A stretch of DNA of 41,442 bases from Gammaproteobacteria bacterium RIFCSPLOWO2_12_47_11 (GTDB lineage Bacteria > Pseudomonadota > Gammaproteobacteria > Eutrophobiales > Eutrophobiaceae): NCBI GenBank assembly GCA_001801885.1, contig MGYU01000108.1, positions 1-41,442 of the forward strand, written 5' to 3'. The notes under the pieces were generated by a model, which searched no databases, was not told the DNA's origin, and worked only from the letters and a program-made list of their open reading frames with translations. Within the stretch, counting starts at the first letter, position 1, and each line of letters begins with the position of its first letter. The position numbers and the translations under genes were made by a program. Positions 34,914-41,442 of this stretch are shown here, piece after piece.

Positions 34914-35220
34914 AATGTCCGGTAAGGGTCGTAAGCAGACAGTAAAACTGATTGGTGGCTATGAGTGGACTTGACCGATTTGACGGGATCAAATCGGGAC
35001 ATGCGAAGCATACCCGCAGGGTGAAAACCAGGGAAGGTTTTCATCAGCACTGACCTCAGCATTATGAGCTGTAACTCTAACATGTAAAAACAGTCACTTA
35101 CAGTGCTTGTGCCCAACCAAAACCCATTTCAATCGGGTTTCAATCCCGCCTCACCCAGTCTCAATTGGGCACATTTTAAATGTTCCATATCGGCCATGAG
35201 CGGACATTAGTACGCATAGA
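34914..35220 (+). repeat. tRNA-Met-derived composite repeat, copy R4 (most complete)
   Basis: It begins with AATGTC...GGGTCGTAAGCAGACAGTAAAA (34914–34949), like the DNA flanking the real tRNA-Met gene at 38613–38652. Then follow the tRNA 3' end (34953–34974), four abutting hairpins (34975–35043), tRNA-like CACTGACCTCAGCATTATGA (about 35048–35067) to CTCTAAC (35075–35081), the body AAAAACAGTCACTTACAGTG, hairpin AAACCC/GGGTTT, and CCTCACCCAGTCTCAATTGG. Confidence 0.85.
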
Positions 35221-35316
35221 ATAATGCAGATAATGAAAAGGCGGGTGCTACTGAATCTGTATTATTAGGGGCTATATATGAAGTAAAGCGTGATGAAATA
35301 ACTGCAAAAAATTACT

Positions 35317-35670
35317 TTAAACTGAAAAAGACGAGCCACAACCACAGGTCGTTTGTGCATTAGGATTACGTATTACGAACTGAGCACCTTCCAGACCTTC
35401 TGTATAGTCAATCTCAGCCCCAACAAGATATTGATAACTCATTGGGTCAATAAGTAACTTTACACCCCCCCTTTCAACAACTGTATCACCTTCAGTTATA
35501 TTTTCGTCAAAAGTAAAACCATATTGAAAACCTGAGCAACCACCACCGCTGATATAAACACGCAACTTCAATTCATCATTGCCTTCTTCAGCAATGAGTT
35601 CTTTCACTTTTGTCACAGCCGCAGTACTGAATACTAACGGTTCTGGTATTTCACTTTCTGCTACAGTCAT
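35317..35670 (-). CDS. erpA: Iron–sulfur cluster insertion protein ErpA
   Basis: 117 residues of the A-type carrier family with the three conserved Cys: '[15 protein letters not shown]' (about 47–61) and '[11 protein letters not shown]' at the C-terminus. ErpA delivers Fe-S clusters to apoproteins in the cytosol. A core gene, here flanked by repeats to its right-reading side (R4 ends about 100 bp from its stop). Confidence 0.96.
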   Translation of the reverse strand: MTVAESEIPEPLVFSTAAVTKVKELIAEEGNDELKLRVYISGGGCSGFQYGFTFDENITEGDTVVERGGVKLLIDPMSYQYLVGAEIDYTEGLEGAQFVIRNPNAQTTCGCGSSFSV

Positions 35671-35915
35671 TAACTAATACCTAAATTATTTACTACAAAA
35701 CATTATTCAATGGCTACCACTGGATCAGCATGGCCCAGAGTCAGACGTGAATCATTCACTGCCGGTGGATGAACAAGTTTGCCATTTACTACGGCACCAA
35801 TAGCCATTTCAATTAAACGATATTAAGAGCTGATTGATAGTTTTCAACTGTTTTAATAACGGAATCAAAGTAATTGATATAAGGCAGCTTGTCAAGATGG
35901 TATGGGAACGCTACT

Positions 35916-36509
35916 ATGTTGCAAATGCCTGCTAAACGAAATGTGAGTAAGCGCACGGTCGCAGAATTGGTCGCCCAATTAGGTCGTATGACCTATGGAG
36001 AATCGTTTGCTAACGGGCTAACACCAGCACAGTGGACGGCACTGAGATACTTTTCCCGCGCAAATCGCTTCTCGCGAACCATGTCGGCATTTGCCGAATT
36101 TCATGCCACTACCCGTGGCACAGCATCTCAGACAATCAAAAGTCTGGCACAGAGCGGTTACCTTACGCGCAAGCGCTCGAAAACCGATGGCCGCAGTGTA
36201 CACTTCAATCTGACCCATAAATCGAAGAAGATGCTCTCAGATGATCCCTTCGAGGCCTTGGTGGGAGCAGCCGGTACACTGTCGGAATCTGAATACCGTA
36301 CTGTCGCCCGTAGTCTAGAACGCATGTTGTGCAAACTTGCACAGCAGGAAGGCAAACGCCTCTTTGGGATGTGCACAAACTGTAACTATTTTCAAAAAGA
36401 CGACAGTAGCCAGAAGGGAGAATCAGGTTACATCTGTACGTTGATGGATGAACCGCTCGAAGAAGCAGAAATCGAACAGCTTTGCGTCAGTTTCCAACCG
36501 GTTCAGTAA
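35916..36509 (+). CDS. MarR-family regulator with C-terminal cysteine cluster
   Basis: About 197 residues from ATG 35916, which GGGAA (35904–35908) precedes by 7 nt; an upstream TTG at 35889 is less likely. The winged helix spans about 35–110 ('TPAQWTALRYFSRAN', 'TRGTASQTIKSLAQSGYLTRKRSKTDGRSVHFNLT'). A C-terminal extension carries CxxC (153, 156) plus Cys174 and Cys190, suited to metal or redox sensing. The palindromes at 36705–36769 between this gene and formate dehydrogenase are likely operators. Ligand unknown. Confidence 0.88.
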   Translation: MLQMPAKRNVSKRTVAELVAQLGRMTYGESFANGLTPAQWTALRYFSRANRFSRTMSAFAEFHATTRGTASQTIKSLAQSGYLTRKRSKTDGRSVHFNLTHKSKKMLSDDPFEALVGAAGTLSESEYRTVARSLERMLCKLAQQEGKRLFGMCTNCNYFQKDDSSQKGESGYICTLMDEPLEEAEIEQLCVSFQPVQ

Positions 36510-36704
36510 ACTTTCATCCGTTCACCCCGTCTGGCTATTGGCTCCATCAGCCTGCCAACGGGTTCATAATCCAAGATTAGAGAATACTACCTCCCTTCAA
36601 ACCAGGTGATCCTAAGTAACTGAAAAACCATGATGAGTGTCGGATGTCGTGCGATTTAAAGGCCTCCGTCTAGGATCCCAGACCCATTTTCAGGCCGGAT
36701 TTAG

Positions 36705-36769
36705 ATAGTTTCGTATCGAAACTATATTGACATCCTGTGGCTAATCAATTAGTTTCGTTTCCATACTAA
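36705..36769 (+). promoter_or_regulatory. Twin palindromic operators around a promoter
   Basis: ATAGTTTCG-TAT-CGAAACTAT (36705–36725) is a perfect 9-bp-arm palindrome. A second, imperfect copy TTAGTTTCG-TTT-CCATACTAA lies at 36749–36769, centres 44 bp (about four helical turns) apart. A TTGACA hexamer sits between them, and the second site would cover the -10 region. Size and symmetry suit a MarR dimer. Confidence 0.7.
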
Positions 36770-36880
36770 ATGTAAAGATAGAACCAGGCTGAGAATGGGT
36801 GTTTTTGAGATGAATCCAATGACTATACGGATGAAATACTTCAGTTTTCTCCCCGCCCCACATACTGCTGTGGGACCCTT

Positions 36881-36923
36881 AGCGCAGGCGTTCACATCCC
36901 CTAATGCCTGCGCCCTTTTATTT
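36881..36923 (+). terminator. Terminator-like hairpin in the formate dehydrogenase leader
   Basis: GCGCAGGC (36881–36888) pairs with GCCTGCGC (36905–36912) around a 16-nt loop, followed by CCTTTTATTTT. It ends only about 10 nt before the ribosome binding site (AAGGTGG, 36933–36939), so it could terminate or attenuate transcription into the gene. A second hairpin CCCACA/TGTGGG (36856–36873) precedes it. Confidence 0.6.
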
Positions 36924-36946
36924 TAAGGAATCCAAGGTGGCTAAAA

Positions 36947-38170
36947 ATGAACAGTCCTAACGAGAAACAGAAGATCGTATGCGTACTTTATGATGACCCT
37001 GTCGATGGTTACCCGCCTAAATATGCACGTGATGACATTCCAATGCTCACGGCGTATCCAGACGGGCAGTCAATGCCATCGCCAAGTGCTATCAATTTTT
37101 CCCCTGGCGACCTCCTCGGTTGTGTCTCAGGGGAGCTTGGCCTGCGAAAATTTCTGGAAGATCGTGGTCACACGTTTGTCGTAACGTCTGACAAGGATGG
37201 CCGAAATTCGGTGTTCGAGAAGGAAATAGTTGATGCTGATATTGTAATTTCTCAGCCATTTTGGCCCGCGTACATTACAACCGAACGGATTGCGAAGTCT
37301 CCGAACCTCAAATTGGCTATCACGGCCGGGATCGGCTCGGACCACGTCGATTTGCAGGCTGCAATCGACAACAACATAACAGTATGCGAGGTTACCTTTT
37401 GTAACAGCATCAGTGTTTCGGAACACGCTGTCATGATGATCCTGGCGCTTGTGCGTGACTACATCCCGCAATATAACTGGGTCATCAAGGGTGGATGGAA
37501 CATAGCCGACGCTGTTGCCAGATCGTATGATGTCGAAGGAATGAATGTCGGTGTCCTCGCTGCCGGGCGCATTGGGCTTGCAGTGCTCAGGCGCATGAAA
37601 CCCTTTGATGTAAAACTTCACTACACCGATCGACACAGGCTACCGGCCGAGGTCGAAAAAGAACTCGAGGTGACGTTTCACAAGGATGCAGAGTCATTGG
37701 TGCGGGCTTGCGACATCGTGAGCATCCACTGCCCACTTCATCCCGAGACAGAACACCTTTTTGACAAGAAATTGATAAGCAAAATGAAGCGTGGTTCCTA
37801 TATCGTAAATACAGCCAGAGGGAAAATCTGTGATCGGGGCGCTGTTGCAAAGGCGCTGGAGTCAGGTCACTTAGCTGGTTATGCTGGCGATGTGTGGTTT
37901 CCACAGCCACCACCCCAGGACCATCCGTGGAGGAGTATGCCCAACCACGCGATGACACCACACACATCAGGAACGTCACTTTCGGCTCAGGCAAGATACG
38001 CTGCAGGGGTAAGGGAGATTTTGGAGTGCTGGTTTGATGCAAAACCGATAAGGGATGAATACCTGATTGTTCAAGGAGGAAAACTGGCTGGTACGGGTGC
38101 ACACTCATATAGTGAGGGCGACGCTACTGGCGGCTCGGATGAGGCCACCAGGTTTAAAACCGGGAATTAA
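36947..38170 (+). CDS. fdh: NAD-dependent formate dehydrogenase
   Basis: 407 residues, the size of the Pseudomonas-type enzyme. Formate-binding 'QPFWPAYIT' and 'TFCNSISVSEHAVMMILALVRD' (Asn of the site), NAD-binding 'VGVLAAGRIGLAVLRRM' with Asp in 'LHYTDRHRL', catalytic Arg in 'NTARGKICDRGA', 'PPPQDHPWRSMP' (Gln) and His in 'TPHTSGTS'. It oxidises formate to CO2 with NADH formation in the cytosol. The gene stands alone with a MarR gene upstream and a 16-bp palindrome after the stop. Confidence 0.97.
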   Translation: MNSPNEKQKIVCVLYDDPVDGYPPKYARDDIPMLTAYPDGQSMPSPSAINFSPGDLLGCVSGELGLRKFLEDRGHTFVVTSDKDGRNSVFEKEIVDADIVISQPFWPAYITTERIAKSPNLKLAITAGIGSDHVDLQAAIDNNITVCEVTFCNSISVSEHAVMMILALVRDYIPQYNWVIKGGWNIADAVARSYDVEGMNVGVLAAGRIGLAVLRRMKPFDVKLHYTDRHRLPAEVEKELEVTFHKDAESLVRACDIVSIHCPLHPETEHLFDKKLISKMKRGSYIVNTARGKICDRGAVAKALESGHLAGYAGDVWFPQPPPQDHPWRSMPNHAMTPHTSGTSLSAQARYAAGVREILECWFDAKPIRDEYLIVQGGKLAGTGAHSYSEGDATGGSDEATRFKTGN

Positions 38171-38173
38171 AGA

Positions 38174-38206
38174 TGTACATGGTGAATTAGTAATTCACCA
38201 TGTACA
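38174..38206. terminator. Perfect 16-bp palindrome after formate dehydrogenase
   Basis: TGTACATGGTGAATTA and TAATTCACCATGTACA flank a single G. It starts 4 nt after the stop codon. There is no T-tract, so it may stabilise or process the mRNA rather than terminate it alone. Confidence 0.55.
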
Positions 38207-38278
38207 CGTTAGAGGTCTCCGATTAATTTTATATATGGTTCAAATTTGTTATAAAGTTTTATACATTGGAAATAAACA

Positions 38279-38521
38279 ATGGCAATCCTGCCAATAATTT
38301 TCGGAATGAGTCAGAAATGTCCAAGCTGCGGACAAAGATCTAGCCCTAAAATTGATCAGGGAGATTAGGAAGTAATAGGCTTATATGGTGATTCTATAAA
38401 CAAATGCATGAAATGTAATTCACCTATACGTATCGGTTTTTTATCTGATGAAATCCTTTTTAAGGAAGAAAGTGAAAGACTCCTGGAATCATATAGAATA
38501 TCAAAAATAATTTCAAACTAA
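38279..38521 (+). pseudogene. Two-CxxC zinc-ribbon gene with in-frame TAG
   Basis: From ATG 38279 the frame reads 'MSQKCPSCGQRSSPKIDQGD', then TAG at 38366–38368, then continues 'EVIGLYGDSINKCMKCNSPI' and on to TAA at 38519–38521 (81 codons). The two halves each hold one CxxC pair, which together would make a four-Cys zinc ribbon. This suggests a small zinc-ribbon gene broken by one nonsense codon. No clear ribosome binding site. Readthrough or a sequencing error cannot be excluded. Confidence 0.5.
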
Positions 38522-38583
38522 CAGGTCAGAGAGTGGGCACATGGAGTCGTGATTTACACAATTTATATTTATAAGTTCTGAAC

Positions 38584-38616
38584 GGACTTAAACCATCGAC
38601 CTTAGCATTATGAATG
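38584..38616 (-). pseudogene. tRNA-Met relic
   Basis: 33 nt match the intact tRNA-Met (38667–38699) at 28 positions, including the anticodon region complement AGCATTATGA. It lies 40–70 bp from the 3' end of the real tRNA, in the same orientation. Confidence 0.6.
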
Positions 38617-38652
38617 TCTGCAATGGGTCGTAAGCGGACAGTAAAAAATGAT

Positions 38653-38729
38653 TGGTGGCTATGAGTGGACTTGAACCACTGACCTCAGCATTATGAGTGC
38701 CGCGCTCTAACCAACTGAGCTACATAGCC
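38653..38729 (-). tRNA. tRNA-Met (anticodon CAT), elongator type
   Basis: The 77-nt minus-strand gene has a 7-bp acceptor stem GGCTATG/CATAGCC, D-arm TAGCTCAGTTGGTTAGAGC, anticodon loop CTCATAA (CAT at 38693–38695), T-arm GTGGTTCAAGTCCAC, and encoded CCA (38653–38655). Its sequence is close to E. coli elongator tRNA-Met; an Ile-CAT species is less likely. Fragments of this gene occur at 28.7, 33.6, 34.95 and 38.58 kb. Confidence 0.95.
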
Positions 38730-38950
38730 ATGAAAATCAGTAAAAAGTAACAAGTTATAAGTGAAAAGTTTAAAGATCATTTCCACTCATATTCAGCATT
38801 TCAATGTATGTCCATATATTTGAAAAAGACCAATAATGTATCAGGGTTTTGGCTTGGCCGGGTCTTTCCATGTTCAGGTGAATTAAAAGAAGCGGGATTG
38901 TCCAAACTGGACGGGTGTTTGTCAAGGTTGGGGGCGGGTAATCCCCTGAA

Positions 38951-39586
38951 TTATCTTGTTCCGAATACGACGATGGTTTTGCCGGCGACGGATATCAGGT
39001 GATCTTCTTCCAGGCTTTTCAGCACACGTCCGACCATTTCACGGGAACAACTCACAATACGGCCGAGTTCCTGGCGGGTAATTTTGATTTGCATACCGTC
39101 TGGATGGGTCATGGCATCCGGTTCCTTGCAGAGATCAAGCAAAGTCCGCGCAACCCGGCCTTGTACATCTGTAAAAGCCAGATCCCGGACCTTTGTGCTG
39201 GTCTTGCGTAAGCGGATGGCGAGCTGGGAAGCGATGGAAAAGAGCAAATCCGGGAATAGTGATTGCAGCGATTTCAGGCGTTCATAAGAAATTTTGGCAA
39301 GTTCGCATTTGGTTTTTGCACGGACAAACGCAGTGCGTTTATGGACATCATCAAACAGGCCGATTTCACCGAAAAAATCACCCGGGTTGAGATAAGCGAG
39401 GACTATCTCCCGGCCTTTGAGATCTTCAATCTGGACAGTCACTGATCCGCTGATGATGTAATAAAGTTCATAACTGGGGTCGCCTTCCTTGATGATGACG
39501 CTCTTGGCAGGATATTGCTTCTGGTGACAATGCTCCAGGAAGCGCGAAATGACAGCGTTTTGATCACCAGGAACCAAATTGGCCAT
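38951..39586 (-). CDS. crp: cAMP receptor protein Crp
   Basis: 211 residues co-linear with E. coli CRP, with the same landmark segments: 'GDFFGEIGLFDD' and 'RTAFVRAKTKCELAKISY' (cAMP pocket with Arg and Ser/Thr-type contacts), hinge helix 'LAFTDVQGRVARTLLDL', 'PDAMTHPDGMQIKITRQELG' and recognition helix 'SCSREMVGRVLKSLEE'. A global transcription regulator. GGAG lies 7 nt before the ATG. It is divergent from an OsmC gene, as crp and yhfA are in E. coli. It could share its effector with the antiporter at 5788. Confidence 0.97.
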   Translation of the reverse strand: MANLVPGDQNAVISRFLEHCHQKQYPAKSVIIKEGDPSYELYYIISGSVTVQIEDLKGREIVLAYLNPGDFFGEIGLFDDVHKRTAFVRAKTKCELAKISYERLKSLQSLFPDLLFSIASQLAIRLRKTSTKVRDLAFTDVQGRVARTLLDLCKEPDAMTHPDGMQIKITRQELGRIVSCSREMVGRVLKSLEEDHLISVAGKTIVVFGTR

Positions 39587-39696
39587 AGTGTTACTCCCCC
39601 CTATTTGCCAGGAAACGCAAGTTTAAGGCGGTATTCCTGCAATTGATGGCTTATGTTACCCTTTTTCCATATTTTGAACCAGAGTTGGAGATTGTA

Positions 39697-40116
39697 ATGG
39701 AAACACGATTACGCTGGGCGGGGGGTGCTGCATTTATCGGATTATCATCTGGTGGACATACTGTCGTAATGGATGGTCCGCCGGAAGGTGGTGGCCGTAA
39801 TCTGGGACCACGCCCCATGGAGATGTTATTGTTGAGTATGGCGGCTTGCAATACATATGACGTAGTTTCCATTCTGCAGAAATCCAGAGAAGAGATAACA
39901 GACTGCGACGTGAAAATCACCGCCAACCGGGCTGACGGCCATCCAAAAATATTTACTGATATACATTTGCACTTCATTGTGTCTGGCAAGAACGTCAAGG
40001 AAAAGAATGTCAAAAGAGCCATCGATCTTTCGGCAGAAAAATACTGTTCGGCTTCAATTATGCTGGGGGCAATGGCCAAAATCACACATGATTTTGAAAT
40101 CCATCAGGAAGATTGA
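39697..40116 (+). CDS. OsmC family protein (YhfA-like)
   Basis: About 139 residues from ATG 39697, preceded by TTGGAG at 6-nt spacing; an upstream in-frame ATG at 39643 would add residues not seen in the family. The OsmC fold is shown by 'GPRPMEMLLLSMAACNTYDVVSIL' (first conserved Cys) and 'SAEKYCSASIMLGAMAKI' (second Cys). OsmC proteins reduce organic peroxides or act on thiols. Divergent from crp; its tail overlaps the convergent response regulator by 13 bp. Confidence 0.92.
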   Translation: METRLRWAGGAAFIGLSSGGHTVVMDGPPEGGGRNLGPRPMEMLLLSMAACNTYDVVSILQKSREEITDCDVKITANRADGHPKIFTDIHLHFIVSGKNVKEKNVKRAIDLSAEKYCSASIMLGAMAKITHDFEIHQED

Positions 40117-40760
40117 TTGATATTTCTCTGTAAGAGGAAGCCCGCCGGGCCGGTAACGATCTTGTGTACCAATACTGATTGCCGGTTAGTATCAGTCTTG
40201 CGGTAAATCCGTTTTAAATGTGTCTTCGCAGTGGACAGGCTGATATTCAAGGCTGCGGCCACAACATTTAATTCCGGATATTCTACAAGTTTAGCCAAAA
40301 ATCTTGCTTCTGACCGGGTAAGTGAGTAAAGACTGACTAGTATATTTTCAAATGAAATACCGGTATTAGACTGATTTTTATTTCGTGGCGGTGATTTTGC
40401 CAACGCAAATTCAATGCTCGTTTTAAGATCGGTTTCGCGCAGGGGTTTGTTGATATATCCCATAGGATTAACTGCTTTGGCCCTTTTCAGGGTATTTTCG
40501 TCTGCAAAAGCGCTGACAAATACAATGGGTATGCCGAAATGTTTGTGTATTATTTCTGCAGAATCAATCCCATCCAATCCCTTGCCCAGATAGATATCCA
40601 TGAGCAAAAGGTCCGGCCGCAATTCTCTGGACATGTTAATTGCATTATTGCCGTCTGTAGCGATACCTATGACCTGGTACCCTAAATTGGAGACATAGAG
40701 CTGCATTACTGATGCTGTGGTTTGGTCATCATCGACAATGAGGATTTTTTTCCCTTCCAT
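40104..40760 (-). CDS. Response regulator with LuxR-type C-terminal helix-turn-helix
   Basis: About 218 residues. Receiver domain: 'VDDDQTT' , Asp in 'LLLMDIYLGKGLDG' (about 55), Thr/Ser in 'VFVSAFAD', Lys in 'GYINKPLRETD'. The C-terminal 70 residues ('LTRSEARFLAKLVEYPELNVVAAALNISLSTAKTHLKRIYRKT') are LuxR/GerE-like. ATG 40760 follows AAGGGG by 6 nt; a TTG two codons earlier is possible. No kinase gene is adjacent, so the partner is elsewhere. The dyads at 40816–40868 lie in its upstream region. Confidence 0.9.
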   Translation of the reverse strand: MEGKKILIVDDDQTTASVMQLYVSNLGYQVIGIATDGNNAINMSRELRPDLLLMDIYLGKGLDGIDSAEIIHKHFGIPIVFVSAFADENTLKRAKAVNPMGYINKPLRETDLKTSIEFALAKSPPRNKNQSNTGISFENILVSLYSLTRSEARFLAKLVEYPELNVVAAALNISLSTAKTHLKRIYRKTDTNRQSVLVHKIVTGPAGFLLQRNINQSS

Positions 40761-40815
40761 CTCCAACCCCTTAATTATCTGAAAAATTTAAAGAACGGCA
40801 ATACTACTATAATTT

Positions 40816-40868
40816 TTGTATATAACAATGTTATACATTAAATATTGTATATAACGCTATACATCAAA
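40816..40868. promoter_or_regulatory. Two TGTATA/TATACA dyads, operator candidate
   Basis: TGTATA–9 nt–TATACA (40817–40837) and TGTATA–6 nt–TATACA (40846–40863) sit in a near-duplicate of about 25 bp, 29 bp apart, upstream of the response regulator gene (minus). The region is very AT-rich and probably holds its promoter. Confidence 0.5.
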
Positions 40869-40965
40869 AGGCGTACAGGAAATATACCTAATCGAAGTGA
40901 TTCGTAACTTGCCCAGGTTTCAGGAAAATGGGATAGGGTTGGTGGCTTTTGATATCTATTTTGAG

Positions 40966-41238
40966 TCAGATCTTTTTGGGGTGCTCTGCACGGCGGATGT
41001 AAAACTCAAACAGATCTTTGGATTTAACAATCTTGATGAGTTCATGTTCTGTCCTTGCGCAATAAGCCTCAAAATCGATGACAGCATGCGGGTCTGTTGC
41101 TTCGACATGTAGCACCTGACCCGGGCGCATTTTATTTAACACGACCTTGGTCTTCAGGACAGGCAGTGGGCAATTCAGGCCTTTGGCGTCCAGTGTCTCG
41201 TCGATCTTAATCTGCATCTCTGACTGTGCTTGCGGCAA
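40966..41238 (-). CDS. TusA-family sulfur carrier protein
   Basis: 90 residues from a TTG at 41238, which GGAG precedes by 7 nt; ATG 41217 (83 residues) is the alternative but lacks a good ribosome binding site. The motif 'LDAKGLNCPLPVLKTKVVL' holds the sulfur-accepting Cys (CPxP, Cys23). 'FEAYCARTEHELI' adds a second Cys. TusA proteins relay persulfide sulfur for tRNA thiolation, cofactor synthesis or sulfur oxidation. No dsr or hdr genes are in view. Confidence 0.9.
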   Translation of the reverse strand: MPQAQSEMQIKIDETLDAKGLNCPLPVLKTKVVLNKMRPGQVLHVEATDPHAVIDFEAYCARTEHELIKIVKSKDLFEFYIRRAEHPKKI

Positions 41239-41386
41239 AAACTTTCTCCGGCTGGTGGGCTGAATGACACATTATACATACAGCGAGAAGGATACTGCCA
41301 ACTGGTCTGTACCTGTCAGGGGCTGTACAGGAACTGATTGTATTAACTAAGGAAGCTCTGATTAAGTCCCAATAATCTTTTGAGTC

Positions 41387-41442
41387 GTCATTCTGGCGCA
41401 TGCCAGTATCCCCTTCCTCCTCCGGGGGAAGGTACGACTGCA
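41387..41442 (+). repeat. REP arm fused to structured module, copy M4 (cut by window end)
   Basis: GTCATTCTGGCGCATGCCAG (41387–41406) is the REP arm of 8241. It runs into hairpin CCTTCC/GGAAGG (41412–41417 with 41427–41432) and linker GGTACGACT (41431–41439), the linker of copies M1 and M3. The copy continues beyond the window. Confidence 0.75.

Larger units (their letters stand above)
36510..36946 (+). promoter_or_regulatory. Formate dehydrogenase control region
   Basis: No gene. It contains the two operator-like palindromes (36705–36769), a TTGACA hexamer at 36727–36732 and two leader hairpins (36856–36873 and 36881–36912). AAAGGCCT near 36659 and CAGGCC near 36691 could form the 3' hairpin of the MarR transcript. 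Confidence 0.6.

Noticed and set aside
34817-35116. 99-codon minus-strand open frame sharing a peptide with one at 33541–33753
   Set aside because: The shared peptide is the translation of the exact 100-nt repeat, including the tRNA 3' end. Explained by the repeat, not a protein family.
28240-35220. Classical integron attC array
   Set aside because: No integrase gene, genes in both orientations, and no clear paired attC core sites (GTTRRRY/RYYYAAC) at the repeats. Kept only as a looser cassette-like hypothesis.
35700-35815. Minus-strand fragment reading EMAIGAVVNGKLVHPP and on to GHADPVVAIE
   Set aside because: It looks protein-like and vaguely like the C-terminus of a PrpF-type isomerase, but is only about 38 codons after a stop, with no upstream remainder. 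Too little to call a gene remnant.
41207-41401. 64-codon minus-strand frame at the right edge
   Set aside because: Runs through the REP arm and overlaps tusA; no family or ribosome binding site.

Overview
The window looks like a chromosomal segment of a gammaproteobacterium of moderate GC. The miaB–ybeZ(phoH)–ybeY–corC–lnt gene order, a Crp very close to the E. coli protein with an OsmC/YhfA-type gene divergent from it, ErpA, and an elongator tRNA-Met all fit this. NAD-dependent formate dehydrogenase, an SHP/diheme cytochrome c module, a tungstate-type transporter and a probable methanethiol methyltransferase suggest a metabolically versatile, possibly sulfur- or C1-using organism. The order within the class cannot be settled from this sequence.

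Layout. 0.4–3.4 kb: a Vps62-like secreted or anchored protein, three small minus-strand genes and a bactofilin. 3.5–8.2 kb: hemE, a DUF368 (PopT-type) membrane protein and a Na+/H+ antiporter with a C-terminal cyclic-nucleotide domain. 8.4–13.6 kb (minus): the lnt/corC/ybeY/ybeZ/miaB operon. 14–15.7 kb: permease and ATPase of a TupBC-like importer without a binding protein; then a patatin phospholipase. 17–20.3 kb: a RimB-like protease, an inactive transglutaminase-7TM protein and a RimK-like ligase. 20.6–23 kb: a large REC / degenerate GGDEF / coiled-coil / degenerate EAL protein. 23.9–27.8 kb (minus): cytochrome b561, SHP, diheme cytochrome c, PepSY protein, response regulator and histidine kinase in one operon, with a tandem OmpR-type operator in front. 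29.3–31.5 kb: a YnbA/YnbB/PlsC-like phospholipid operon. 31.7–34.7 kb: accessory genes (mddA-like and orphans). 35.3–38.2 kb: erpA, a cysteine-bearing MarR regulator and formate dehydrogenase with palindromic operators between them. 38.65 kb to the end: tRNA-Met, crp, OsmC protein, a response regulator and TusA.

The most unusual content is non-coding. (1) A structured repeat module occurs at least four times (about 0.15, 8.27, 28.1 and 41.4 kb). Its hairpin stems change sequence between copies while keeping pairing, and its single-stranded linkers stay conserved. (2) Repeats derived from tRNA-Met lie at about 28.7, 33.6, 34.95 and 38.58 kb. In two of them an exactly repeated 100-nt block (33605–33704 and 34953–35052) joins the tRNA 3' end to four abutting hairpins inserted in the T-arm. 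All copies point the same way, lie between accessory genes, and grade into a shared body sequence that also appears at 23.1, 28.3 and 32.65 kb. No integrase or transposase is visible. These may be non-autonomous mobile elements, relics of integration at the tRNA-Met gene, or recombination sites of a cassette-like locus. The sequence alone does not decide between them.
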